A stretch of 7,448 nucleotides of DNA from Cryomorphaceae bacterium (lineage in GTDB: Bacteria; Bacteroidota; Bacteroidia; Flavobacteriales; Schleiferiaceae), in NCBI GenBank assembly GCA_003451355.1, contig DMDX01000115.1, positions 1 through 7,448 of the forward strand, read 5' to 3'. The position numbers were made by a program, and so were the translations under genes. Shown here piece by piece: positions 1 to 6,452 of the stretch; position 1 is the first letter of the stretch; each line of letters opens with the position of its first letter. The notes below the pieces were generated by a model that had not been told where the DNA came from, did not search any database, and was given only the letters and a program-made list of their open reading frames with translations.

Positions 1-804
1 GTGCTGCACGAGAAGCGCCGCGTAAAGTTTGAAGAGCAGAAGGTTCAAAATTCCGCACGACTCGAGGCTAAAGTGGCCAAAGTGGCCGAGGCTGAAGCGC
101 TTAAGGAGCGCGAGCCCAAGAGCCACCAGGCATGGCAAAATGTGACTGAAAAGCTCAACGAGCTTCGCACGGAGCTGGGCAAAATTGGCCGCACGTTTGG
201 CGGTCAGAGCGACGAACTCTGGACCCGCTTTAAGGCGGTCGAGCGTTGGGCGTACAAGGAGCGCAACAACTTCTACAAGGACCGCAAAAAGAATTTGAAG
301 TCTGCGTTGGATGTCAAGCTGCAGATTGTCGAGAAGGCTGAAGCCTTGGCGCAGCGCACCGACTTTGGAGCCGCAGCAAAGGAGATGAAGCAGCTCCAGC
401 AAGAGTGGAAGGATTCAGGTTTTGCGCCCAAAAAGGCCACCGACGAACTGTGGGCACGCTTTCGTGCAGCAGGCAACACCTTCTTTGACGGAATGCGCGG
501 AGCCCAAGGCGAAGAGCGCGCCGTGCGCAACGTGGCCTACAAAAAGGCCCAGGGAACGCAGTCTGCCCGCCAGACTGTAGAACTCGCGCGCCGCAAGCTG
601 GCCCAGATGGAAAACAACATGGGATTCTTTCAGTTTGCCAAGCCAGACAGCCCCATCGTGCAGGACGCCCTCAATAAGGTCGACCAAGCCCGACGCGAGC
701 TTGAGGTTGCTGAAAAAGGGTTCCGCGACTACCAAAAAGCCGAGCGCGCAAAGACAGCAGACAGCCTTGCCCCTAGCGAGGATCCAGGAACCCCAGAAGC
801 CTAA
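1..804 (+). CDS. DUF349 domain-containing protein (3' part)
   Basis: The window opens inside this gene. 267 residues are visible and the reading frame is open to the left edge, so the GTG at position 1 is probably an internal Val codon. The protein is highly charged and helical. Two DUF349-type three-helix repeats can be seen. One spans about residues 45-92 (W45, then LW at 73-74 and aromatic NNFY at 89-92). The other spans about 120-162, with the family pattern QQEW...G-APKKATDELWARFR...FF. A further helical segment at about 185-250 carries MENNMGFF (203-210), which resembles the ENN-GFF motif near the end of Bacteroidota DUF349 proteins. The tail is a short acidic, Pro-rich stretch. Family members in this phylum are usually much longer with several repeats, so a good part is missing here. 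The molecular role of the family is not established and I assign none. uvrB begins 3 nt after the stop codon, suggesting one transcript. Confidence 0.85.
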   Translation: MLHEKRRVKFEEQKVQNSARLEAKVAKVAEAEALKEREPKSHQAWQNVTEKLNELRTELGKIGRTFGGQSDELWTRFKAVERWAYKERNNFYKDRKKNLKSALDVKLQIVEKAEALAQRTDFGAAAKEMKQLQQEWKDSGFAPKKATDELWARFRAAGNTFFDGMRGAQGEERAVRNVAYKKAQGTQSARQTVELARRKLAQMENNMGFFQFAKPDSPIVQDALNKVDQARRELEVAEKGFRDYQKAERAKTADSLAPSEDPGTPEA

Positions 805-807
805 GCC

Positions 808-2868
808 ATGGAAGGCCGTCCGCACAACCACGGCGGCAAGATCCTGAGCGAGCTCGGACTGGCGGCGACGGGATCTGGAGGGTTCCGCCTTGAAAGCACG
901 TTCAAGCCAACCGGCGACCAGCCCGGCGCGATCGACGCGTTGGCGCGTGGCGTGATTGAGGGCGAGCGGGCGCAAACTCTGCTCGGGGTAACGGGGTCAG
1001 GTAAAACGTTTAGCATCGCCAACGTCGTGGAACGCATCCAGCGCCCGACGCTCGTGCTGTCGCACAACAAAACCTTGGCGGCCCAGCTCTACCAAGAGTT
1101 TAAGTCGTTTTTCCCGAACAACGCCGTCGAGTACTTCGTCAGCTACTACGACTACTACCAGCCTGAAGCGTACATTCCGTCCAGCGGAACCTACATCGAG
1201 AAGGACCTCAGCATCAACGAAGAGATTGAGAAGCTGCGCCTTTCGACCACCTCTGCCCTGCTCAGCGGCCGCCGCGATGTGCTCGTGGTCGCCTCAGTGA
1301 GCTGCTTGTACGGCATGGGTAATCCTGAAGCCTTCAAAAGCCAGCAGGTTCAGGTTGAATCCGGCCAAAAAATCAGCCGCCAAAAGTTCTTGCACAGCCT
1401 TGTACAGGCGCTGTACAGCCGGACCGAGGGCGAATTCAAGCGCGGAAACTTCAGAGTCAAGGGCGACACCGTCGACGTGTTCCCCGCCTACGGCGACATC
1501 TTTTACCGCATCCTCTTTTTGGGCGACGAAATCGAGCGCATCGAGCAGTGGGACCCCGTGGTCAACGAGCGGCAGGCGGCAATGGAGCGACTGCGGATTT
1601 TTCCTGCCAACCTGTTTGTGACCACGCCCGACATGCTCAACGGAGCCATCAAGCAGATCGAGCTTGACCTCGGGGCGCAGGTCGACCACTTCACCAAAAT
1701 GGGGCGTCCGCTCGAGGCAAAGCGACTTGAAGAGCGCACCGTATTTGACTTAGAGATGATTCGCGAGCTCGGATACTGTTCCGGAATCGAAAACTATTCG
1801 CGCTACCTGGACGGCCGGCAACCCGGAACCCGCCCGTTCTGCTTGCTGGATTACTTTCCGGACGACTTTCTGATGGTAGTTGACGAGAGCCACGTTTCCC
1901 TGCCCCAAGTGCGTGCGATGTACGGCGGAGACCGCAGCCGCAAGGAGAATTTGGTGGAGTACGGATTTCGGCTTCCCGCCGCGATGGACAATCGCCCGTT
2001 GATGTTCAGCGAGTTCGAGCAGCTTCAGGGACAAACCATTTACGTGTCCGCTACGCCCGCCGACTACGAATTAGGCCAGTCCGACGGCGTGGTTGTCGAG
2101 CAGTTGATTCGGCCCACTGGTCTGCTGGATCCGATTATTGAAGTGCGTCCGCTCGAGAACCAAGTCGACGACCTCATGGAAGAAGTTCGCCTGCGCAGCG
2201 AGCGTGACGAACGCGTGCTGGTGACGACCCTAACCAAGCGCATGGCCGAAGAGCTCACGAAGTACTTCATGCGCTACGGCGTGCGCTGCCGCTACATTCA
2301 CAGCGATGTCGAAACCATGGAGCGCATCGAAATCATGGATTCGCTGCGCGCAGGATTGTTCGACGTGCTGATCGGGGTCAACCTGCTGCGCGAGGGGCTT
2401 GACTTCCCTGAGGTCTCGCTGGTCGCCGTCATGGACGCCGACAAAGAAGGCTTCTTGCGCAGCGAACGCTCGCTGGTGCAGACCATTGGGCGTGCAGCGC
2501 GGAACGTCAACGGCATGGCCATTTTTTACGCCAATAAAATCACGGACTCCATGGCACGTACGATTCGCGAAACCGAACGCCGACGTGCCAAACAAGAGGC
2601 GTACAATACGGCGCACGGAATGGTTCCGACGGCGCTTGTGAAAAAGGAGCGGTCGAACGTGTTCGCCCAAAAAGCCAACGAATCCGCCGCCGCCGAAGTG
2701 CGCCGCACCACGCTGGCCGAAGCACTGCCCAAGTACGCCACCGAAGAGCAGCGCAAGTCGAAGGCCGCCGAACTTCGCAAAGAGATGGAAAAGGCCGCCA
2801 AAGATTTGGATTTCTTGCGGGCTGCCGAACTGCGCGACGCGATCACGGCACTCTCGACCAGCAACTAG
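808..2868 (+). CDS. uvrB: UvrABC excinuclease subunit B
   Basis: UvrB is the damage-verifying, ATP-dependent helicase-like subunit of cytoplasmic nucleotide excision repair. UvrA loads it onto DNA and it recruits UvrC for incision. All expected parts are present in 686 residues: FKPTGDQP near the start (32-39), Walker A GVTGSGKT (60-67), the tyrosine-rich beta-hairpin that threads between DNA strands (about 109-130, with YY-YY at 113-117), Walker B-type DESH (359-362), VSATP (413-417), helicase motifs V and VI (GVNLLREGLDFPEV from 523; QTIGRAARN, 558-566), and a C-terminal UVR coiled-coil motif (about 645-680) for contact with UvrC. The start is the only ATG before the conserved core and lies 3 nt after the DUF349 stop. 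It gives about 22 residues more than the usual UvrB N-terminus, and no Shine-Dalgarno sequence is visible. No promoter fits in the gap, so expression probably depends on upstream transcription. The gene ends at a TAG followed by a hairpin terminator. Confidence 0.97.
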   Translation: MEGRPHNHGGKILSELGLAATGSGGFRLESTFKPTGDQPGAIDALARGVIEGERAQTLLGVTGSGKTFSIANVVERIQRPTLVLSHNKTLAAQLYQEFKSFFPNNAVEYFVSYYDYYQPEAYIPSSGTYIEKDLSINEEIEKLRLSTTSALLSGRRDVLVVASVSCLYGMGNPEAFKSQQVQVESGQKISRQKFLHSLVQALYSRTEGEFKRGNFRVKGDTVDVFPAYGDIFYRILFLGDEIERIEQWDPVVNERQAAMERLRIFPANLFVTTPDMLNGAIKQIELDLGAQVDHFTKMGRPLEAKRLEERTVFDLEMIRELGYCSGIENYSRYLDGRQPGTRPFCLLDYFPDDFLMVVDESHVSLPQVRAMYGGDRSRKENLVEYGFRLPAAMDNRPLMFSEFEQLQGQTIYVSATPADYELGQSDGVVVEQLIRPTGLLDPIIEVRPLENQVDDLMEEVRLRSERDERVLVTTLTKRMAEELTKYFMRYGVRCRYIHSDVETMERIEIMDSLRAGLFDVLIGVNLLREGLDFPEVSLVAVMDADKEGFLRSERSLVQTIGRAARNVNGMAIFYANKITDSMARTIRETERRRAKQEAYNTAHGMVPTALVKKERSNVFAQKANESAAAEVRRTTLAEALPKYATEEQRKSKAAELRKEMEKAAKDLDFLRAAELRDAITALSTSN

Positions 2869-2891
2869 CACCGAGCAGCCAGCAGCAAACA

Positions 2892-2919
2892 AAAAGCCCC
2901 GCCAAACGGCAGGGCTTTT
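2892..2919. terminator. Bidirectional intrinsic terminator between uvrB and the PPIase operon
   Basis: The left arm AAAAGCCC-C-GCC (2892-2903) pairs with GGC-A-GGGCTTTT (2908-2919) around an AAAC loop, with a single C/A mismatch. On the plus strand the stem ends in TTTT followed by CAATTTT. On the minus strand it ends in a run of five T followed by GTTT. It lies 23 nt after the uvrB stop and 17 nt after the PPIase stop, so it can serve both converging transcripts. This is structure read from the sequence; termination in either direction is inferred. Confidence 0.85.
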
Positions 2920-2936
2920 CAATTTTGAACTGACTC

Positions 2937-4112
2937 TTACTTCAGCACCTCTTCGATCCACACGTCGAACACGAGCGTGGCGTTGGGGGGAATGACTCCG
3001 CCCGCACCTGCTTCACCGTAGCCCAAGGCCGGTGGAATGATGAGCTTGGCGTGGCTGCCCTTCTTGAGACCGATAAGGCCCTGCTGCCAGCCCTTGATCA
3101 CGCGGCCTTGGTTGCCACACGTCACGGGTAATCCTTGGTAGGGCTCGCGTTGGGGGTTGTACTGGCCCCAAGCTTTGGCTACTTCTTTAACGCTCGTGTC
3201 AAAGGGCTTGCCGCTGTTGAGGTATCCGGCGTAGTGCACCAATGCTTGGTCACCGTCAGCCATGGGTTCTCCCTGGCCTTCAGTCACGACCAAAACCTTG
3301 AGGCCTTCGGCGCGGTTCTCGGCCTTGGCAACCCACTCCGCGTACTTCTTTTCGAACTCGGCGGAATTCACGGTTCCGTTGGTGAACCAAGTAAACTCAG
3401 CTGCGCGAGCGGCTCCTTTGGCTTCAGCTTCAGCAGCCTCCTTAGCGGCTTTGGCCTCAGCTCCGGCAAGCCCTTCAGTGAAGACCTTTGGCGCATCAAA
3501 CTCTTTGGCTGCCTTGCCTTGGCGAATGATTTTCACGTTCATCGTGATGGGCGTCTTGGGCACATCGCGGGGGTCGCGCTCGGCATTGGCAATCTCGGTC
3601 ACCTTCTCGAGACCTGCGATTACTTTGCCAAAAATGCTGTGGCGGTCGTCCAACCAGTTCGTCGCGACTTCGGTGATGAAAAACTGCGATCCGTTGGTGC
3701 CGGGTCCGCTGTTGGCCATCGACAGAATGCCCGGACCGTTGTGGCGAAGGCTCGGGTGGAATTCGTCGGAGAACTGGTACCCAGGACCGCCGGTTCCGCG
3801 GCCGTCAGGGTCGCCGCCTTGAATCATGAACTGCGGAATCACGCGGTGAAAAATGAGCCCGTCAAAGAAGGGCTCGCCCTTTTTCACGGTCACTTTGGGG
3901 TGGTTACCCTCGGCCAACGCCACGAAATTGGCCACCGTAATCGGAGCCTTTTCCATTTCAAGTTGAATGAGGATGTCGCCCTTGCTGGTCTCAAAAAGGG
4001 CGTAGAGGCCGTCTCCGACCTTGATTTCTTGGTTGTTCACGCGAATATCTGGTGTTGCGCCGCAGGCCACTGCAAGCAGCGCCGAAGCGGCAAGAAGCGA
4101 AGGTTTAATCAT
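2937..4112 (-). CDS. Lipoprotein peptidyl-prolyl isomerase, cyclophilin-FKBP fusion
   Basis: This 391-residue protein fuses two unrelated prolyl-isomerase families. It begins with a lipoprotein signal peptide: K3, a hydrophobic stretch at 5-16, and AVAC with C17 as lipidation site. It is therefore probably membrane-anchored and faces the periplasm. A cyclophilin domain spans about 35-198, with FHRVIPQFMIQGGD (88-101, catalytic Arg R90), NGSQFF (140-145), and W153 and H158 in the drug-pocket positions. An Ala/Glu-rich, probably helical linker (about 213-240) leads to an FKBP domain (about 270-391) with VHYAGYL (Y294), FDTS (F304, D305), VIKGW (W342), LGYG (Y365) and IPPNATLVFDV (F382). Pocket residues of both domains are intact, so both are probably active. 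The FKBP domain has an insertion of roughly 20 residues (about 308-335) relative to human FKBP12, containing C332. The cyclophilin-first order matches the bacterial CFBP type of dual-family immunophilin. It is the last gene of the operon; its ATG overlaps the preceding stop as ATGA. Substrates are unknown. Confidence 0.92.
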   Translation of the reverse strand: MIKPSLLAASALLAVACGATPDIRVNNQEIKVGDGLYALFETSKGDILIQLEMEKAPITVANFVALAEGNHPKVTVKKGEPFFDGLIFHRVIPQFMIQGGDPDGRGTGGPGYQFSDEFHPSLRHNGPGILSMANSGPGTNGSQFFITEVATNWLDDRHSIFGKVIAGLEKVTEIANAERDPRDVPKTPITMNVKIIRQGKAAKEFDAPKVFTEGLAGAEAKAAKEAAEAEAKGAARAAEFTWFTNGTVNSAEFEKKYAEWVAKAENRAEGLKVLVVTEGQGEPMADGDQALVHYAGYLNSGKPFDTSVKEVAKAWGQYNPQREPYQGLPVTCGNQGRVIKGWQQGLIGLKKGSHAKLIIPPALGYGEAGAGGVIPPNATLVFDVWIEEVLK

Positions 4113-4621
4113 AGCACGCGAAGGTAGTAAACAAGTGGACTCATTGGCGGAACCTCTCCCTCTCCCGCCAATCCGTGCCCCAGGTGGGCCGGGAGCAGCA
4201 GCACCACGCTATCCCCATGCCGAGCGCGCTGAAGGGCGTACTGAAGGCCCCAAACAGCGGTCGGATCGCGCAGCACGCGCACCTCCTGCTCGCCCTCTTG
4301 GTACAGGTCGCCGCGCAGTCCAGTAAGTCGGAAGCGAATGTTCACGAGTTCTTTGTCTTGGATGGCGGAACCACTACCCTGCTCAACACGGTATTCGTGA
4401 GCACCTGAACCCGCCGGCTGAAAGGCCCAGCCCGTTGAATCCATAAATTCCTTAATGAATCCACGCTCCTGCTCAAGCGCCGCTCGGTTTTGCTCGATGA
4501 GCCGTTCCTGAACTTCAGCTGAAGTCAGTTGCTGGGCTGGTTGCGCCTCTTCGGGCCGCTGGCACGAAGCTGCACAAAGACCAAGGGCCCCAAGCAGTGC
4601 GCTAAAGATCAGGCGAGCCAT
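4109..4621 (-). CDS. GldI-like FKBP-fold lipoprotein
   Basis: This is a small (170 aa) predicted lipoprotein. R3, a hydrophobic segment at 4-19 and AASC (C20) form the signal and lipobox. A charged helix (about 33-62, RLIEQNRAALEQERGFIKEF) precedes a C-terminal FKBP-like domain (about 75-170), the layout of the gliding-motility lipoprotein GldI and relatives in Bacteroidota. FKBP strands can be followed through VNIRFRL (93-99), GDSVVLLLP (136-144), LGHG (147-150) and VPP...LVYYLRV (157-169). Against human FKBP12 the pocket is degenerate: by my hand alignment D37 becomes Q108, W59 becomes L126 and Y82 becomes H149. Isomerase activity may thus be weak or absent, leaving a chaperone or structural role. 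The start overlaps the DHH gene by 13 nt and the stop overlaps the next start by 4 nt, so translational coupling is likely. The GldI label rests on layout and neighbours. A gliding role is not shown, because similar proteins occur in non-gliding species, and no other gld gene is in view. Confidence 0.75.
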   Translation of the reverse strand: MARLIFSALLGALGLCAASCQRPEEAQPAQQLTSAEVQERLIEQNRAALEQERGFIKEFMDSTGWAFQPAGSGAHEYRVEQGSGSAIQDKELVNIRFRLTGLRGDLYQEGEQEVRVLRDPTAVWGLQYALQRARHGDSVVLLLPAHLGHGLAGEGEVPPMSPLVYYLRVL

Positions 4622-5610
4622 TCTGAAAGCTTCTGAGTGAGTTCTTCCTTGAGCTGGGCAAGTCCGAGCGAAGAGGCTCCGCCCGCGGCATTTCGGTGGC
4701 CCCCACCGCTGTAGTGGGTGCGCGCAAATTCGTTGACGTCGCGGTCGCCGGTGCTGCGAAAGGACATTTTCACCAATCCCGCCGCGTCTTCGCGAAGGAG
4801 GACACTGACTTCGACCCCGTCTACTGACAGCCCCCAGTTGACCAGACCCTCGCTGTCGCCGGCCACATAGCCCGCAGACTCGAGGTCAGACGAGCCAAGG
4901 GACAGGATGGCGGCGCGTCCGCCTGCAAGCAATTCCGCGCTTTGAAGGCCGTGGCCAAACGTGTGCAAACGGCTCAACGGATTGGCGTCGAACAAGCGGG
5001 TGTGAATGGCGTGCGGCTGAGCCCCGACCTCAATGAGGCGAGCGGCCGTGGCCATCGTATGGGCGGTCGTCGACGGGAAGCGAAACGAGCCGGTGTCGGT
5101 GATCATCCCCATCAAAAGGTTTTCGGCGCACGCCACATCGACGTTGCCCCAGCCGTCGTCGGCGGTGATGAGGTCAGCAATCATTTCTGAGGTCGAGCCC
5201 TTAGCCGTGTTGCTGTAAGCATCAACAAAAAGCCCGTCAGGCTGCTGGTGGTGGTCCACAAGCACTTGGCGCCCTGCGAATTCACGCACCATGGGTTCAA
5301 GGGCGGAACCCACCCGCGACGGTGTATTGTAGTCGAGGGCAAAGTGAAGTTCAGCACGGCGAAACACCTCGGCGGCCTCGTCGGGACGCTCCTCAGCCAC
5401 CGTCACAAACGCAGACGAGTAGCCCGGGCTCGACTGGATGGGCTTGGAGGGTGCGTTCGGAAGCACCACGCGAACCTGGTGCCCCGAAGCCCTGAGGTAG
5501 TGGGCCCAGCCCAGCGCAGAACCGATGGCGTCGCCGTCAGGGTTCCAGTGCGTGGTGATGAGGATTTGGTGGGTTCGCTGCCGAAGGGCCTGCAGTACGT
5601 CGTGAATCAT
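4609..5610 (-). CDS. DHH/DHHA1 phosphoesterase, nanoRNase/pAp-phosphatase type
   Basis: This 333-residue cytoplasmic enzyme belongs to the DHH superfamily of bimetal-dependent phosphoesterases. Metal-binding motifs appear in order: HWNPDGDA (21-28; H21, D25, D27), D93 in ALDYN, the name-giving DHH at 119-121, and D172 in ITDTGSF. The DHHA1 substrate-binding domain ends with SGGGHRNAAGG (301-311, H305). Length and layout match the NrnA-type subfamily, whose members degrade 2-5 nt RNA oligonucleotides and, in many cases, dephosphorylate 3'-phosphoadenosine 5'-phosphate. Which activity dominates cannot be read from sequence. It is the first gene of a three-gene minus-strand operon with two FKBP-type lipoproteins, a conserved association I recall from flavobacteria rather than an obvious pathway link. 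The ATG at 5610 is the natural start: the catalytic domain begins within 20 residues. I found no good TAnnTTTG promoter for it in the 54-nt divergent spacer. Confidence 0.9.
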   Translation of the reverse strand: MIHDVLQALRQRTHQILITTHWNPDGDAIGSALGWAHYLRASGHQVRVVLPNAPSKPIQSSPGYSSAFVTVAEERPDEAAEVFRRAELHFALDYNTPSRVGSALEPMVREFAGRQVLVDHHQQPDGLFVDAYSNTAKGSTSEMIADLITADDGWGNVDVACAENLLMGMITDTGSFRFPSTTAHTMATAARLIEVGAQPHAIHTRLFDANPLSRLHTFGHGLQSAELLAGGRAAILSLGSSDLESAGYVAGDSEGLVNWGLSVDGVEVSVLLREDAAGLVKMSFRSTGDRDVNEFARTHYSGGGHRNAAGGASSLGLAQLKEELTQKLSEWLA

Positions 5611-5623
5611 GCGGTAAATTTCG

Positions 5624-5631
5624 TACTTTTG
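5624..5631 (+). promoter_or_regulatory. Putative ndk promoter, Bacteroidota -7 element TACTTTTG
   Basis: TACTTTTG matches the TAnnTTTG -7 consensus of the Bacteroidota primary sigma factor and is followed by GCAGCC. It lies 33 nt before the ndk ATG, giving an inferred transcription start near 5637 and a leader of about 28 nt. A clear TTG -33 element at the expected distance is not visible; that stretch falls inside the DHH start codon region. The leader before ndk is A/T-rich (AATTTCAACTTATC) with no Shine-Dalgarno sequence, which is usual in this phylum. Confidence 0.6.
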
Positions 5632-5664
5632 CAGCCGATTTTACGACCTCAATTTCAACTTATC

Positions 5665-6087
5665 ATGAGCGCTACGAACCGCACTTTTACGATGATCAAG
5701 CCCGACGCGGTGGCCAACGGCCACATCGGTGCCATTCTCAACCACATTAACACGGCTGGATTCCGCATCGTAGCTATGAAGTTGACCCGCCTGAGCGTGG
5801 CCGAGGCTTCTGAGTTCTACGGCGTACACAGCGAGCGTTCCTTCTTTGGCGAGCTCGTGGAGTACATGACCAGCGGACCGATTGTAGCTGCCATCCTTGA
5901 GAAGGACAATGCCGTAGCTGACTTCCGCACCGTAATCGGCGCCACCGACCCCGCCAAAGCGGACGAGGGCACGATTCGCCGCCTTTACGCCCAGTCGATT
6001 GCCGCCAACGCCGTGCACGGCAGCGACAGCGACGAGAACGCTGCCATCGAAGGCGCGTTCTTCTTCAGCGGCCGCGAGCAGTTTTAA
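5665..6087 (+). CDS. ndk: Nucleoside-diphosphate kinase
   Basis: Ndk moves the gamma phosphate of ATP onto other (deoxy)nucleoside diphosphates through a phosphohistidine intermediate, balancing NTP and dNTP pools in the cytoplasm. The 140-residue protein is full length for the family. It shows TFTMIKPDAV near the start (7-16, K12), the Kpn-loop region GATDPAKADEGTIRRLYA (92-109), and the active site NAVHGSDS (115-122) with H118 as the phosphorylated histidine. FFFS is near the end. The frame is open far upstream through DNA antisense to the DHH gene, but family alignment and the promoter place the start at ATG 5665. It is a single-gene transcription unit: divergent from the DHH operon, with its own promoter, and closed by a hairpin pair before the converging recF-DUF721 pair. 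Confidence 0.97.
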   Translation: MSATNRTFTMIKPDAVANGHIGAILNHINTAGFRIVAMKLTRLSVAEASEFYGVHSERSFFGELVEYMTSGPIVAAILEKDNAVADFRTVIGATDPAKADEGTIRRLYAQSIAANAVHGSDSDENAAIEGAFFFSGREQF

Positions 6088-6103
6088 GCTGTGTGAAAAA
6101 AGT

Positions 6104-6127
6104 AAAATCCGGTTATATCCGGATTTT
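6104..6127 (-). terminator. Intrinsic terminator for the recF-DUF721 transcript
   Basis: AAAATCCGG (6104-6112) pairs perfectly with CCGGATTTT (6119-6127) around a 6-nt TTATAT loop. On the minus strand the stem runs into TTTTACTTTTTT, a good termination tract. On the plus strand it is followed only by GTGCG, so it is better oriented for transcripts arriving from DUF721. It starts 17 nt after the ndk stop. Confidence 0.75.
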
Positions 6128-6132
6128 GTGCG

Positions 6133-6157
6133 AAATCCCGCCTCGGCGGGATTTTTT
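6133..6157 (+). terminator. Intrinsic terminator for ndk
   Basis: AAATCCCGC (6133-6141) pairs with GCGGGATTT (6146-6154) around a CTCG loop, and T continues to 6157 followed by ATTT. This is a strong rho-independent terminator on the plus strand. On the minus strand the stem is followed by CGCAC, so it is weak in that direction. The end of its T tract (6156-6157) lies inside the TAA stop codon of the converging DUF721 gene. Confidence 0.85.
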
Positions 6158-6449
6158 ATTTAAGTACCAACTCTTTGATTTCGAGCTGGTCTTTAAGCTC
6201 TTCTTGAAGCCCTTCGAGCAGGCGCGTCTGCTGGGCCCTCAGTTCGTGGCGCAGCGAATCGGAATTAAGGTAGGCGGTCAAGATTCCGTCTGAAAACGTC
6301 AGCTTGCGCGTTTTTTGCACCGAAGCGTCACCGAGCAGTGCCCGCCACGCAATCTGGCAGAGCGCCAGCTGAAACGCAGGCTTGTGGCGGTGGGGCGCAA
6401 TCATGCGACTGAGCACGTCGCCGAGGCCTTCGAGGTTGGGGCGCGGCAT
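6156..6449 (-). CDS. DUF721 protein, DciA-like (probable replicative helicase loader family)
   Basis: This is a small 97-residue cytoplasmic protein of the DUF721 family. The family pattern can be followed: IAWRALLGDASVQKT (33-47; W35, G40, T47), then a strand pair around LTFSDGILTAYLNSDSLRHEL (50-70; G55, L57, L70), and a closing charged helix and strand (71-97). DUF721 proteins include DciA, which helps load the replicative helicase DnaB in bacteria without DnaC/DnaI-type loaders. Assignment here is by family; the version is short and consists of the core domain only. It follows recF by 3 nt and is probably translated from the same mRNA, matching the recF-DUF721 order known from several phyla. 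Its stop codon overlaps the T tract of the ndk terminator. Confidence 0.85.
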   Translation of the reverse strand: MPRPNLEGLGDVLSRMIAPHRHKPAFQLALCQIAWRALLGDASVQKTRKLTFSDGILTAYLNSDSLRHELRAQQTRLLEGLQEELKDQLEIKELVLK

Positions 6450-6452
6450 CGC

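Noticed and set aside
877..892. A GGAGGG stretch followed by TTG as an alternative ribosome-binding site and start for uvrB
   Set aside because: The TTG at 890 is out of the uvrB frame, and GGAGG elements are not the usual initiation signal in Bacteroidota.
415..975. A 186-codon open frame on the minus strand across the DUF349-uvrB junction
   Set aside because: It is antisense to two well-supported genes and its composition resembles a reverse-complement shadow; no family resemblance.
2230..2961. A 243-codon open frame on the minus strand
   Set aside because: It runs opposite to the 3' half of uvrB and across the terminator. It has no recognisable motif and is a shadow of uvrB codon usage.
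3400..3475. Repetitive GC-rich stretch considered as a DNA repeat array
   Set aside because: It encodes the Ala/Glu/Lys-rich linker between the cyclophilin and FKBP domains; the repetition follows from the amino acid composition.
3135..4127. A 330-codon open frame on the plus strand
   Set aside because: It lies entirely antisense to the cyclophilin-FKBP gene, whose domains are certain. The translation shows no recognisable family and the openness is explained by high-GC codon bias.
5248..5664. An in-frame upstream extension of ndk by about 139 codons
   Set aside because: The extension is antisense to the DHH gene, has no kinase-like sequence, and crosses the ndk promoter. The Ndk family starts at ATG 5665.
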